Assembly (NCBI RefSeq): GCF_029392895.1
Contig: NZ_CP114200.1
Span: 7,756,501-7,820,500, forward strand
Direction: 5' to 3'
Source of the DNA: Streptomyces sp. 71268
Lineage (GTDB): Bacteria; Actinomycetota; Actinomycetes; Streptomycetales; Streptomycetaceae
DNA: 64,000 bases
Position numbers and translations under genes: made by a program. The notes under the pieces are model-generated. The model saw nothing but the letters and a program-made list of their open reading frames with translations, was not told where the DNA came from and searched no databases. This document shows, in pieces, positions 43,931 through 51,951 of the stretch (position 1 is its first letter; each line of letters opens with the position of its first letter).

Positions 43931-44383
43931 TCAGCGGCGGAGGAGGCCGGTGAAGGGGGCGTGCAGGTCGGTGGGGGTGGTGCGGCGGCGTGCCAGGTGC
44001 GCGGCGCGTTGGTGGCGCTGACAGATGGTCAACTGGGGCGCGCCCTCGGGCAGACCCACCCGGCACGCCTCGGGGCCAGGCATGTCCCCGGAGTCCGGGT
44101 GAGGTGCGGCGTGGAAGGCGGCGTGGAGGTGGTCGGCGGCCTGCCAGATGCGGGTGCGGGCGACGCTGAGCTGCTCGCCTTCAGCCGGTACGAGCCCTCC
44201 GACGCGCAGGGTGTGGGCGTCGAGGAGGCCGTGCAGTGAGATGAGGTGGTCGTGCAGGGCGTCCAACTCGGCGCGGGTGGTGACGAGCGGGCCGCCGGGG
44301 AGGTTGAGCGCGCGATGGAAGTCGAGCGCTGCGGTGGCGAAGGGCACGAAGTCCTGCGCGGTTGTACTGGCGGTGCGGGACAT
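43931..44383 (-). CDS. Hypothetical protein between SCO6880 and VirB4
   Basis: A 150-residue helical protein (FVPFATAALDFHRALNLPGG, ELDALHDHLISLHGLLDAHT, ARTRIWQAADHLHAAFHAAP) ending with CQRHQRAAHLARRR. The start is ATG 44383. It lies in the core of the transfer operon, spaced 26 bp from virB4 and 35 bp from the SCO6880-type gene. No family recognised. Confidence 0.62.
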   Translation of the reverse strand: MSRTASTTAQDFVPFATAALDFHRALNLPGGPLVTTRAELDALHDHLISLHGLLDAHTLRVGGLVPAEGEQLSVARTRIWQAADHLHAAFHAAPHPDSGDMPGPEACRVGLPEGAPQLTICQRHQRAAHLARRRTTPTDLHAPFTGLLRR

Positions 44384-44418
44384 GGGCGGTGCTCTTTCGA
44401 CGGGGCGTACGGCGGGCA

Positions 44419-45882
44419 TCAGACGGCGAGGGCGAGGGGCATGGCGGCGGCGGTGAACGCCTCGGCCTGCTGCCAGGTCAGCGGTCGAAGGTCGAGCTGG
44501 GCCCCGACGGCCGCGGTCTCCACGACCGCGCACGCGGCACGGAGTTCCTCCTCGGTGTCGGCGGAGACGGTCAGCAGGCCGGTCAGGGCGACGTCCGCGT
44601 GGCCGGCGATGAGCTCACGCTCACGGGACTTGATGTCCTGGTACTCGATCGCGTTCGCCTCGGAGTCGACCTGCCCTCGCCGGGCCCGCTCCGCGGAGTC
44701 GGCGATCACGCTGGCCTTCTTGCGCTGTACGTCGCGCAGGGCCGCGTCCAGCGCCTTGGGGGCGTAGGAGAGGGAGAGCGTGCGGCGGACCCCGGCGGTG
44801 AACAGGACCTGGTGCAGGAAGCCGGCCGACGTCTCGACCCTGGGCCAGTTCTCCACCCAGTACGTGGCGTGGACGGCGGAGTCGGTCGCGAGGTGGTCCG
44901 CCTTCTCGACCACCACCACGGGGCCTGCGGCGGACGGCTCGGCCTCGGGGCGCCCGGTGGTGGACCAGCGGTCCAGCGCGGTGCTGGCCCTGGGGTCGTA
45001 GGCCGTGCGCACCACGGCCGCGATCTCGCGGGCGCTGAGCCAGCCGGTGGGGTTGAGGCCGGCGGTGCGCGCGGCCTGGTCGAAGGTCGAGATCAACTGG
45101 GCGAGCACGCTGAACGCTCCGGTCAGGCCGCCTCCTGCCTGGTTGATCAGGCGTCGCGCGGCCTTGGAGTCCAGCGACACCGCGACGTACGCCTCGTGCG
45201 GTGCCGCGGTCGGCCCCGCGCTCTGGATCAGTTCGCTGTAGATGGCGCCGGCCACGGGCGTGTCGGGGTTGCCGTGTTCTTCCCAGTACCGGCGCAGCGC
45301 GTCACCGGAGTCGGGGACGGTGCGTTCGATGACCTGGACGCGGGCGACCTGACCGGTGCGGGCGAGCGCTGCCAGCGCACGGCCCCAGCCGGCCACGTTG
45401 GCGCTCTGGGTGCCGGGGTCCAGGAGGGCGTAGGCGCGAGAGGTGACCTTGACGACGGCGGTCAGCGTGCCGGCGTGGGGGTTGTGGACCGCGCCGTACC
45501 GGCCGCCCGGGGCGGTGACCACGCGCAGGCTGGCTGCCGTACCCGGTAGGTGGAGCAGTCCCTCGCGGGTCGGGCGGTGGGAGGGGCGGGTCAGCCACAT
45601 GAGCTGACCGCGGATGCGGCGCAGGAGGTAGCGGGCTACGACGGGCGCCCAGTCTGCCAGCGACCGACCGCGGTGACGTACGAACACCACCAACGCGATG
45701 ACCGCCCACAGCGGTACGAGCTGGAGAGCGCTGACCACGCCACCGGTGATGATCACGATGAGCAGGAGAAGGCCGGCGAGAGCGGCGAGGACGAGCTGGG
45801 GGACGGTCAGGCCCAGCAGGATGCCGCGCCTGCTGCGGTGCGGGAACTTCACGGTGGCCGTGGCCGGGGTCTTGTCAGACAT
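44419..45882 (-). CDS. SCO6880-type protein (PrgI/VirB3-like membrane unit plus VirB4 N-terminal-like region)
   Basis: A 487-residue protein. Two membrane spans sit at the N-terminus (GLTVPQLVLAALAGLLLLIV, LVPLWAVIALVVFV), as in PrgI/VirB3 proteins. The long soluble part (about 80-487; segments AYVAVSLDSKAARRLINQAG, LSLSYAPKALDAALRDVQRK, ALTGLLTVSADTEEELRAAC) resembles the N-terminal non-catalytic half of VirB4. Streptomyces proteins of this architecture are annotated as the SCO6880 family. It probably docks the VirB4 ATPase on the membrane channel. The start is ATG 45882, and the operon order supports this. Confidence 0.82.
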   Translation of the reverse strand: MSDKTPATATVKFPHRSRRGILLGLTVPQLVLAALAGLLLLIVIITGGVVSALQLVPLWAVIALVVFVRHRGRSLADWAPVVARYLLRRIRGQLMWLTRPSHRPTREGLLHLPGTAASLRVVTAPGGRYGAVHNPHAGTLTAVVKVTSRAYALLDPGTQSANVAGWGRALAALARTGQVARVQVIERTVPDSGDALRRYWEEHGNPDTPVAGAIYSELIQSAGPTAAPHEAYVAVSLDSKAARRLINQAGGGLTGAFSVLAQLISTFDQAARTAGLNPTGWLSAREIAAVVRTAYDPRASTALDRWSTTGRPEAEPSAAGPVVVVEKADHLATDSAVHATYWVENWPRVETSAGFLHQVLFTAGVRRTLSLSYAPKALDAALRDVQRKKASVIADSAERARRGQVDSEANAIEYQDIKSRERELIAGHADVALTGLLTVSADTEEELRAACAVVETAAVGAQLDLRPLTWQQAEAFTAAAMPLALAV

Positions 45883-45983
45883 GAGGGTTCCAGACGGCGA
45901 GAGCGAACGGAGAAGTGGGCACGGAGCGGCCCTGTTCCTGGGGCGGGCCGCGCGGTAGCGGCCCACCCCAGGTACGTGGTCGG

Positions 45984-47399
45984 TCAGGGCCCCGATGGCG
46001 GCGGGTTCGGGTAGACCCAGTTCGACGAGGCGGCGGAGCCGGTCGTCCCAGTGGCCGGTGGCGCCGGTGCGACGGGATCGATCACCGAGCCGGAAGCAGG
46101 GCCATCAGTGCTTGCGGCGCCCGTGCGCTCCATCTCGCTGCCCGGAAGCGAGGCGCTTGCGGGCGCATCGGCGGAGCCTGCCCCGGCGCCCGCCTGCGCT
46201 CCCGGCGTGGTCGCGCCGGGATGGGTGATCAGCGGGGGAAGTCCGGGACGCTGGATCAGGGACCGGCCCCTGTCACCGGGGGCGTTGGAATTCTCGCCGT
46301 ATCGGAAGCTGGTCGGCGGCTTGCCAGGACCGGTGTTGATGCCTTCCTTGCTGAGGTGGGCGCCGGCCGGGTTGATGCCGGAGGCAACACCGTTCCCACC
46401 GGCCCCCGGGACTTTGCTCGGACCCTGTGGAGCGGGGGCGCCCATGTTGGCCTGGAGCGCCAGGGTGGCCGCGCCCTTCGCGGCTGCGGCGGGGGCGGCG
46501 AAGCCGGCGATGCCGGAGCGGTGCAGGTCGTCGTGGCCGCCGCTGTCGGTGGCCCAGTGCACGAACTTGTAGGTGATGTACGGGCAGAAGAGCACCAGCG
46601 CCATGACGACGATGCCGGCCATGGCGTCGGACAACGCGGCCATACCGTCGTCGCTGTCCGACTGGCCCATCGCGCTGACGCCGATCAGGAAGACCACGCT
46701 CATCAGCAGTTTCGAGACGACCAGGGTGGCGGTGGCCTCGATCCACCCGCGGCGCCACCGCTTGGCGACCTCCCAGCCGCCCCCCGAGCCGGCGAAGACC
46801 GCCAGGGCCACGAGGATGAGCACGCCGACCTTGCGGGCGACCATGACACCCCAGTACAGGAATGCCCCGATGGTGAAGCCGACCGCGACCACCGCCGGCA
46901 CGGCCCAGCCTAGGCCGAACATCGCCCCCAACTGGCTGACCTTGACGACCCGGCGGATCGCGTCGGGAAGCGAGGTGTTGGCTGCCTGGAACAACCCGGC
47001 GGACAAGGCGTCGACCACCGTGATCGCCACCGAGGTGAACGCGATGGCGCAGAAGGAGAACAGGACCCCGATCATTGTGCCCATGCCGGCTTGGGCCAGG
47101 GCCCGCTCGTCGCGCCGCCAGGCGGCTGAGAGCAACTGGATGCAGAAGGTGCCGACGGTCAGGGTGAGACCGATGGGCAGCAGCAGTTCGTAGTTCTCGC
47201 GGAACCAGCGAGCGTTGAGATCGATGGCCGTGGTCGTGTCGACTGCCTTCACGGCCAGGTCCGCGGCGCTGGCGGCCAGTTCGCCGGCGGACTTCGCGAT
47301 CCACGCCCCGATGCCGTCGGTGACGGTCCCGGCCGGATTGGTGACGAAGTCGACGGCGTCGCAGACGCTGCCCATCAGGGGCATCTCGCAGACTCCCAT
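45984..47399 (-). CDS. VirB6/TrbL-like polytopic conjugation protein
   Basis: A 471-residue inner-membrane channel component. Six or more membrane spans in residues 65-290 (LLLPIGLTLTVGTFCIQLLS, MIGVLFSFCAIAFTSVAITV, WAVPAVVAVGFTIGAFLYWG, VGVLILVALAVFAGSGGGW, LVVSKLLMSVVFLIGVSAM, MAGIVVMALVLFCPYITYKF) are followed by a Pro/Gly/Ala-rich cytoplasmic tail of 160 residues. This is the TrbL/VirB6 topology. ATG 47399 is preceded by CGGAGG. It sits between the VirB8-like and SCO6880-type genes as expected for a type IV secretion operon. Confidence 0.88.
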   Translation of the reverse strand: MGVCEMPLMGSVCDAVDFVTNPAGTVTDGIGAWIAKSAGELAASAADLAVKAVDTTTAIDLNARWFRENYELLLPIGLTLTVGTFCIQLLSAAWRRDERALAQAGMGTMIGVLFSFCAIAFTSVAITVVDALSAGLFQAANTSLPDAIRRVVKVSQLGAMFGLGWAVPAVVAVGFTIGAFLYWGVMVARKVGVLILVALAVFAGSGGGWEVAKRWRRGWIEATATLVVSKLLMSVVFLIGVSAMGQSDSDDGMAALSDAMAGIVVMALVLFCPYITYKFVHWATDSGGHDDLHRSGIAGFAAPAAAAKGAATLALQANMGAPAPQGPSKVPGAGGNGVASGINPAGAHLSKEGINTGPGKPPTSFRYGENSNAPGDRGRSLIQRPGLPPLITHPGATTPGAQAGAGAGSADAPASASLPGSEMERTGAASTDGPASGSVIDPVAPAPPATGTTGSAASSNWVYPNPPPSGP

Positions 47400-47426
47400 G
47401 GCGCTACCTCCGTTCGTAGGTGCGGG

Positions 47427-48116
47427 TCAGGGCGCGACGGCCGGCAGCACACCGGCCAACGCGCACGGGCGGGAGGGACGGCACTGGACCGCGAGGGTGG
47501 TGGCGCGGCTCTCGGCGCCGCCTGCCGGCGAGCCCTTCCAGGCGATCGACTGCTTGCCGGAGACCGTGACGGCGTAGAGGTAGGCGTCGGTGATCGCCCC
47601 GGGGTCCGTCTGAAGGGCCCGTGTGAAGGAGGCGGGGAAGTGCCCCTCGTGCACGGTGGCGGTGGCGAACTGGCCGTTGGCAGCCATCTGCTTCCACAGC
47701 GCTGGCGTGGGGACGAGTGCCTCGACCGACGCGGCATCGGCGTACCTGGACTCCTTGGTCAACCACGCACGCATCGCCCGGAGCGCCTCGACCTGAGAGG
47801 AGGTCCGCGTGTCGTAGGACCACAACGCGGCTGCCGCCGCCTTCGCGAAAGCGATCGGGTCATGCGTCTTCGGCGGGGTGGGCAGGACGCCGGCACGCCT
47901 GTTGGGTGTTGAGGCTGTCGGCGTTGGTGAGGTGGGGGACGTCGCAGTCGACTTCGGTGTCCCTGCCTCCTGGGGCGTCCTGTCGCCGCGGGTGAGGTAG
48001 GCGGCGAGCCCGGCGATGGTGACGAGGATGGCCAGGACCGTGGTGCCGAGCAGCACCCGGCGGCGTACGACCGAAGAGGCGAAGGTGCCCGTCTTGGCAG
48101 GTTCAGAGGGCTTCAC
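47427..48116 (-). CDS. VirB8/TcpC-like bitopic conjugation protein
   Basis: A 229-residue protein with a cytoplasmic N-terminus, one membrane span (VLLGTTVLAILVTIAGLAAY, about residues 20-40), a Pro/Thr/Ser linker and an external domain of about 140 residues. The domain (PIAFAKAAAAALWSYDTRTS, ADAASVEALVPTPALWKQMA, ITDAYLYAVTVSGKQSIAWK, TLAVQCRPSRPCALAGVLP) has the size and order of the NTF2-like fold found in VirB8 and TcpC, which form the periplasmic or cell-wall side of the channel. GTG 48116 overlaps the upstream stop (TAGTG). Confidence 0.75.
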   Translation of the reverse strand: MKPSEPAKTGTFASSVVRRRVLLGTTVLAILVTIAGLAAYLTRGDRTPQEAGTPKSTATSPTSPTPTASTPNRRAGVLPTPPKTHDPIAFAKAAAAALWSYDTRTSSQVEALRAMRAWLTKESRYADAASVEALVPTPALWKQMAANGQFATATVHEGHFPASFTRALQTDPGAITDAYLYAVTVSGKQSIAWKGSPAGGAESRATTLAVQCRPSRPCALAGVLPAVAP

Positions 48117-48421
48117 TAGACCTGCGCCCCCAGCGAGCTGAAGAACGAGACGACGCCGTTGGCCGCCCCGAGCAGCAGGGCCGCGCCAGCGCTGACCAGC
48201 ACGCCCTTCTTGCCGTTGGCCTCCGCCTGGTGACCACCGGAGTGGTGCCCCCACGCCCACACCCCTGCGCTGACGGCGAGCGCTCCGACCACGGCGATGA
48301 GGCAGAACAGGTTCACGGAGCCGATCACCTGCCGAAGGACGAACAGGCCCGGCAGACCACCTCCGCTGGGTGTGATCGCGGGATCGTAGGCGAGCTGAAT
48401 GGATTGCGAGGCAGAGAACAT
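48116..48421 (-). CDS. DUF6112-type small membrane protein (pilin-like)
   Basis: A 101-residue protein with two membrane segments (NLFCLIAVVGALAVSAGVWA; GVLVSAGAALLLGAANGVVS) separated by a short basic loop with histidines, preceded by a short N-terminal region. Size and topology match VirB2/TrbC-like pilin subunits and the actinobacterial DUF6112 family. It starts at ATG 48421 and overlaps the VirB8-like gene. A structural role in the channel is inferred from position. Confidence 0.78.
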   Translation of the reverse strand: MFSASQSIQLAYDPAITPSGGGLPGLFVLRQVIGSVNLFCLIAVVGALAVSAGVWAWGHHSGGHQAEANGKKGVLVSAGAALLLGAANGVVSFFSSLGAQV

Positions 48422-48493
48422 GGCGAACGTCCGTTCGAATCGATGAGTGCTGAAGCACGACTGGGCGAGGCGAGAAGAGGCGGGAGGGGCGGG

Positions 48494-49639
48494 TTAGACG
48501 ACTCGGCGGACCGCGAGGATTTGCGACTTCCAGGACGCGAGGGTCGCGATGCGCACCACGTCCCCGGTGTGCGGCGCGTTGATGATCAAGCCTTGACCGA
48601 TAAACATGCCCACGTGCTCGGGCACCTCGGCCGTCCCCCGGGTGAAGAGGAGATCACCTGGCCGCAGCGCGTCGGCCGACACCGCCTTGCCCTCTCCGAC
48701 CTGTGTGTATGTCGTACGCGTCAGGGTGATGCCGGCGGCCTTGTACGCCTGCTGCATCAGCGACGAGCAGTCGCAGCGCCCCATCGGGTCGGGCCCGTGG
48801 GAGTCGGTGCAGCTCCCGCCCCACTGGTACGGCGTGTCGAGCTGGCCCAAGGCCCAGCGGATCGCTGTCTGCACCGTCGCCGGAGCATCGGCGGGGATCT
48901 TGTACTCGGCCGGCACCGCGCCGGGCGGGATCGTCCCGAAGTCGGTCCCGTCTCCGTCCGCCGCACAGCCACCTGGGGCGCCGGGCGAAGAGGTGTTGGA
49001 GCCGGCAGACCCAGAAGGTGAGGGGTCGGGCGACGCCTCGCCGGCCTTGGAGAGTAGAGGTTCGATGGCCTGTTGCAGGGCGGTGGCCAAGGGTTCCCAC
49101 CTGGCGTAAGCCTCGGGGAAGCCCGACCTCTGCACGGCCTGGGCGGCCTGGGTGACCGACAGCGACTGCCAGCCCGGCACCTTCTCCAGCGCCTCGTAGA
49201 ACGTGGTCGAGGAGTGCACCGGGTTCAGGATCTCCTCGGCGGTGCCCCAGCCCTGGGAGGGGCGCTGCTGGAAGAGGCCCAGTGAGTCACGGTCGCCGTA
49301 GGTCAGGTTGCGCAGGCCGCTCTCCTGTAGGGCCGTGGCCAGGGCCACGATCTGGCCTCGGGCGGGGATGTTCATCGCGACGCCGGTGGCCTGGATCGCC
49401 TTCGCGTGGGGCACCTGCTCGGCCGGATCATCCAACCCCGGCACGGACACCGCCTCCGCGCTGCCACCGTCGAGGATCTTCTTCACCTGCGCGGAGACGG
49501 CCGAGCTGTCTACGCCTCGTGTGTCCGTGCTGGAGCACGAGGCGGTGGCGGTGCCGGCGCCAATGGCGAGGATCGGCACGATCAGCAGGAGCGGACCGCA
49601 CGCGAAGAGCCCCAGGACGGCCCCGGTGGTCTTCTTCAC
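48494..49639 (-). CDS. Cell-wall hydrolase: lytic-transglycosylase-like plus NlpC/P60 domain
   Basis: A 381-residue exported protein. A hydrophobic N-terminal segment (GAVLGLFACGPLLLIVPILA) anchors it. Residues about 70-190 resemble a transglycosylase/muramidase fold (IVALATALQESGLRNLTYGD, SLGLFQQRPSQGWGTAEEI). After a Pro/Ser linker the NlpC/P60 peptidase follows with the catalytic Cys in MGRCDCSSLMQQAYKAAG and His in EVPEHVGMFIGQG. Such two-domain hydrolases open peptidoglycan for the secretion channel of Gram-positive conjugation. GTG 49639 overlaps the stop of a 28-codon leader frame (GTGA). A TTG at 49672 in the same frame is the alternative start. Confidence 0.9.
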   Translation of the reverse strand: MKKTTGAVLGLFACGPLLLIVPILAIGAGTATASCSSTDTRGVDSSAVSAQVKKILDGGSAEAVSVPGLDDPAEQVPHAKAIQATGVAMNIPARGQIVALATALQESGLRNLTYGDRDSLGLFQQRPSQGWGTAEEILNPVHSSTTFYEALEKVPGWQSLSVTQAAQAVQRSGFPEAYARWEPLATALQQAIEPLLSKAGEASPDPSPSGSAGSNTSSPGAPGGCAADGDGTDFGTIPPGAVPAEYKIPADAPATVQTAIRWALGQLDTPYQWGGSCTDSHGPDPMGRCDCSSLMQQAYKAAGITLTRTTYTQVGEGKAVSADALRPGDLLFTRGTAEVPEHVGMFIGQGLIINAPHTGDVVRIATLASWKSQILAVRRVV

Positions 49640-49722
49640 CGCCTCCGCCGCCTCGCCGGGCGCAGGTAGCAACCGGGCAACGGTGCCGGGGCGGCGGGCG
49701 GGGGTATCCGGGCATGCGGCAT
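49636..49722 (-). CDS. Short leader ORF coupled to the cell-wall hydrolase gene
   Basis: ATG 49722 lies 7 bases behind a perfect AAGGAG and opens a 28-codon frame, rich in Pro and Arg, that ends in a TGA overlapping the GTG of the hydrolase gene. The hydrolase itself has no good ribosome-binding site, so reinitiation after this frame is the simplest way to translate it. The alternative is that this is the true gene start, lost by a frameshift. Confidence 0.5.
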   Translation of the reverse strand: MPHARIPPPAAPAPLPGCYLRPARRRRR

Positions 49723-49740
49723 GGCAGCGTCTCCTTACGG

Positions 49741-49861
49741 GTTCGTAGGAGGCGCGGTGCCGGCTTCTCGTGCGAAGCCGCCGGCACCGCGCCGCAGTGC
49801 ACCCGCCCCTACGGGCAGGCCCCAGGGTCAGGGGAGTTGGTAGCTCCCGGACGCCGGTCTC
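49741..49861 (-). ncRNA. Structured 5' leader, right copy (tra operon)
   Basis: Minus-strand partner of the leader at 15284-15407. Block 1 (49861-49832) differs by one base in 30. Block 2 (49779-49741) shares GGCTTC, GCACGAGAA and CTCCTACGAAC. Here block 2 forms a strong hairpin: GGCGCGGTGCC pairs with GGCACCGCGCC, with an inner GGCTTC/GAAGCC stem closed by a GCACGA loop. Block 1 forms GGGAG/CTCCC with loop CTACCAA. The hydrolase leader ORF starts 18 nt after block 2. Confidence 0.6.
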
Positions 49862-49908
49862 AGGTCATGCGCGGCAGCCAGCCGCGCTCGTAATCTCAGG
49901 AGGTACAT
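49828..49908 (-). CDS. Possible leader peptide containing a TTA codon
   Basis: ATG 49908 follows GAGGGGAACC and opens 26 codons that end at TGA 49830-49828, right at the end of leader block 1. Codon 6 is TTA, the bldA-dependent leucine codon. If translated, ribosome progress across the conserved block would depend on bldA tRNA. The left leader copy has no equivalent frame, so this may be coincidence. Confidence 0.35.
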   Translation of the reverse strand: MYLLRLRARLAAAHDLRPASGSYQLP

Positions 49909-50168
49909 CGGTTCCCCTCACGACTGCTCGGCTGACGAGACGGTACGGATAAGTGCAGGTCAGCTGAGGCTGAGCATTGTTCTGGCCCGGTGACGTGGCG
50001 AGACAGTAGATCTGGATTCCGGCCGCGCCAAACGGCCCTCGGGCAGTTACACAGCTCGTTGGGCATGGCCGGACTTCGCAGCTAACCTCCGGCGCAACCC
50101 CGCTCCCAACCAGCGCCGCCACGCACTGACGACAGCGGGACCAGCCGCACCCGAAACGAGGCCAGCAC

Positions 50169-50912
50169 ATGAGCTACACGCTGCACCGAGGCGACGCCCT
50201 CACCGTGCTTAAGACCCTCCCGGACGAGAGCGTCAACGCCGTCATCACCGACCCGCCGTACAACTCCGGCGGACGCACCAGCTCTGAACGCACCAGCCGC
50301 ACTGCGCGAGCCAAGTACGTCAGCGGCGACAGCGCACACGACCTGCGCAACTTCCCCGGCGAGAACCGCGACCAACGCAGCTACCGAAGCTGGCTGACCA
50401 CCCTGCTCACCGAGGCGTACCGGGCCTCCACCGAGCACGCGGTCGCCGTTGTCTTCTCCGACTGGCGCCAGGAGCCGACCACCTCCGACGCTCTCCAGAT
50501 GGCCGGCTGGACCTGGACCGGCACCATCCCGTGGGTCAAGCCCGCCAGTCGTCCCCGCAAGGGCGGGTTCAAGCAGTCAGCCGAGTTCATCACCTGGGGC
50601 GTCAAGGGCAGCCTGGCCAAGGACCGCGACCTCTACCTGCCCGGCCACTTCATCGCCTCCCAACCACGCAAGGACCGCGTGCACATTACCCAGAAGCCCG
50701 TCGAGATCATGCGGCAGCTCGTCCAGATCTGCCCCGAAGGCGGAATCGTCCTCGACCCCTTCACCGGCAGCGGCACCACAGGGGTGGCTGCCCTCCGCGA
50801 GGGACGCCGGTTCGTGGGGGTCGAGCTGTCCTCGCACTACGCCGACGTGGCAGAGCAGCGGCTCCGCGCGGAGCTGACGCAGGACGACCTCGTCCTGGCC
50901 GGACCGGAGTAG
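50169..50912 (+). CDS. Site-specific DNA methyltransferase (beta-type N6-adenine/N4-cytosine)
   Basis: A 247-residue amino-methyltransferase. The catalytic motif IV is AVITDPPYNSGG (Asp-Pro-Pro-Tyr) near residue 28. The AdoMet-binding motif I comes after it, as GGIVLDPFTGSGTTGVAALR near residue 195, so motif order is of the beta class. WVKPASRPRKGGFKQSAEFI and HITQKPVEIMRQLVQICPEG are typical. The start is ATG 50169 behind ACGAGG. No restriction gene with a known partner domain is adjacent, but a PD-(D/E)XK protein is encoded convergently. It may act as an orphan protective methylase of the element. Confidence 0.9.
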   Translation: MSYTLHRGDALTVLKTLPDESVNAVITDPPYNSGGRTSSERTSRTARAKYVSGDSAHDLRNFPGENRDQRSYRSWLTTLLTEAYRASTEHAVAVVFSDWRQEPTTSDALQMAGWTWTGTIPWVKPASRPRKGGFKQSAEFITWGVKGSLAKDRDLYLPGHFIASQPRKDRVHITQKPVEIMRQLVQICPEGGIVLDPFTGSGTTGVAALREGRRFVGVELSSHYADVAEQRLRAELTQDDLVLAGPE

Positions 50913-50962
50913 TGATCACGAGAAAGGGGAGCCCCATGCAGGCGGATCGCAGACGGCCAAAG

Positions 50963-51000
50963 GGCGGCTGGCGCATCGAGTAGCCGATGCGCCAGCCGCC
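50963..51000. terminator. Bidirectional terminator between convergent genes
   Basis: A perfect 16-bp stem (50963-50978 with 50985-51000; loop AGTAGC) lies between the methyltransferase stop and the nuclease stop. On the plus strand it is followed by CTTCTGTT. Confidence 0.88.
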
Positions 51001-51012
51001 CTTCTGTTGGTG

Positions 51013-51951
51013 TCAAACCGCCTCGAACGCCCGCCGGATCAACGGTGCCGCCTTCTCCAGGTCGGCGGCCGAGGTGAGGCGCACCTCCAGGTCTCCGGTC
51101 CCGAGGTGCCCGATGCCGCGCATGTCCCGGGTGAAACCTTCCACCGGCTCCACCGTCTCCGGGTCGAGTCTGAGATAGACCAGGATCGCCTCGCGCTTCG
51201 GACGGAAGATCACTGATGCCACGTTCACCAGCCGCCGGTAGGCGATGTAGTGGCGCAGCGGCGCTACCTCGACCTCGCCCCACGCCGTGAGCGCCTCGTC
51301 TACCTCCGCGTACAGGTCCCGCAGGCACTCCGGTACGAGGCCGGCACTCACCGACGAAGGAGCCATCGGGGCCGTCACCGCGACGTCGACCGCCGTCTCC
51401 CGCCGCCGACTTCGTCGAGACGAAGCAGCGGCCGAGGCACCGGGCGAGGAGTCGACCAGCAACAGGCTGAGCAGACCGCCCTCGAAGATCCGGTAGCGCA
51501 CCAGGTCGATCCGCTCGGGCAGCCGCTGCACGGCCACACGGTCGTGGTGGGAGAAGCTGGCCGCGATGCAGATCATCCGCGGACGGCGCCAGTCGATCGA
51601 CTCGGCAGCCTCCGCACCCAGCACCTTCCGCACGAGCGCTTCGAACTCGTGGTGCGCCGACTCCAGCCAGGACAGGTAGGAGACGGCCTGCGACAGCATC
51701 CCGCTGTCGGACCCTTTCTTGAACTCGATTACTACCGGGCTGCCGTTCTCATCCAGCCCGAGGGTGTCGATCCGGCCCCTGTGCCACGGGCCGGTCGGGT
51801 ACTCCGACGCCAGGAACCGCACGCCGAGCATCGCCTCCAGCCCCGCCTCGACCCGCCGCTGCAGATCCACTTCCAACGCCACCGTCGAGCCCCGGAGCTC
51901 GATATCCCGACCAGTGGAGCTCTGTCGGAACAACAACAGCTCGGCCACCAT
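51013..51951 (-). CDS. PD-(D/E)XK nuclease-like protein with a DUF5655-like C-terminal domain
   Basis: A 312-residue protein. The N-terminal domain has a nuclease core GRIDTLGLDENGSPVVIEFK followed by K (Asp...Glu-x-Lys) and AVSYLSWLESAHHEFEALVR, similar to NucS-like and DUF91 nucleases. The C-terminal part (about 205-310; CLRDLYAEVDEALTAWGEVE, SVIFRPKREAILVYLRLDPE, GTGDLEVRLTSAADLEKAAP) matches the DUF5655 type. ATG or GTG near 51951 starts the gene. It faces the methyltransferase across a shared terminator. A DNA repair or restriction role is possible. Confidence 0.8.
   Translation of the reverse strand: MVAELLLFRQSSTGRDIELRGSTVALEVDLQRRVEAGLEAMLGVRFLASEYPTGPWHRGRIDTLGLDENGSPVVIEFKKGSDSGMLSQAVSYLSWLESAHHEFEALVRKVLGAEAAESIDWRRPRMICIAASFSHHDRVAVQRLPERIDLVRYRIFEGGLLSLLLVDSSPGASAAASSRRSRRRETAVDVAVTAPMAPSSVSAGLVPECLRDLYAEVDEALTAWGEVEVAPLRHYIAYRRLVNVASVIFRPKREAILVYLRLDPETVEPVEGFTRDMRGIGHLGTGDLEVRLTSAADLEKAAPLIRRAFEAV

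Noticed and set aside
15284..49861. The 30-nt repeated block as attachment sites of an integrated element
   Set aside because: att sites of an integrated element are direct repeats at the outer borders. These copies are inverted, lie inside the module and each precedes an operon at the same distance.
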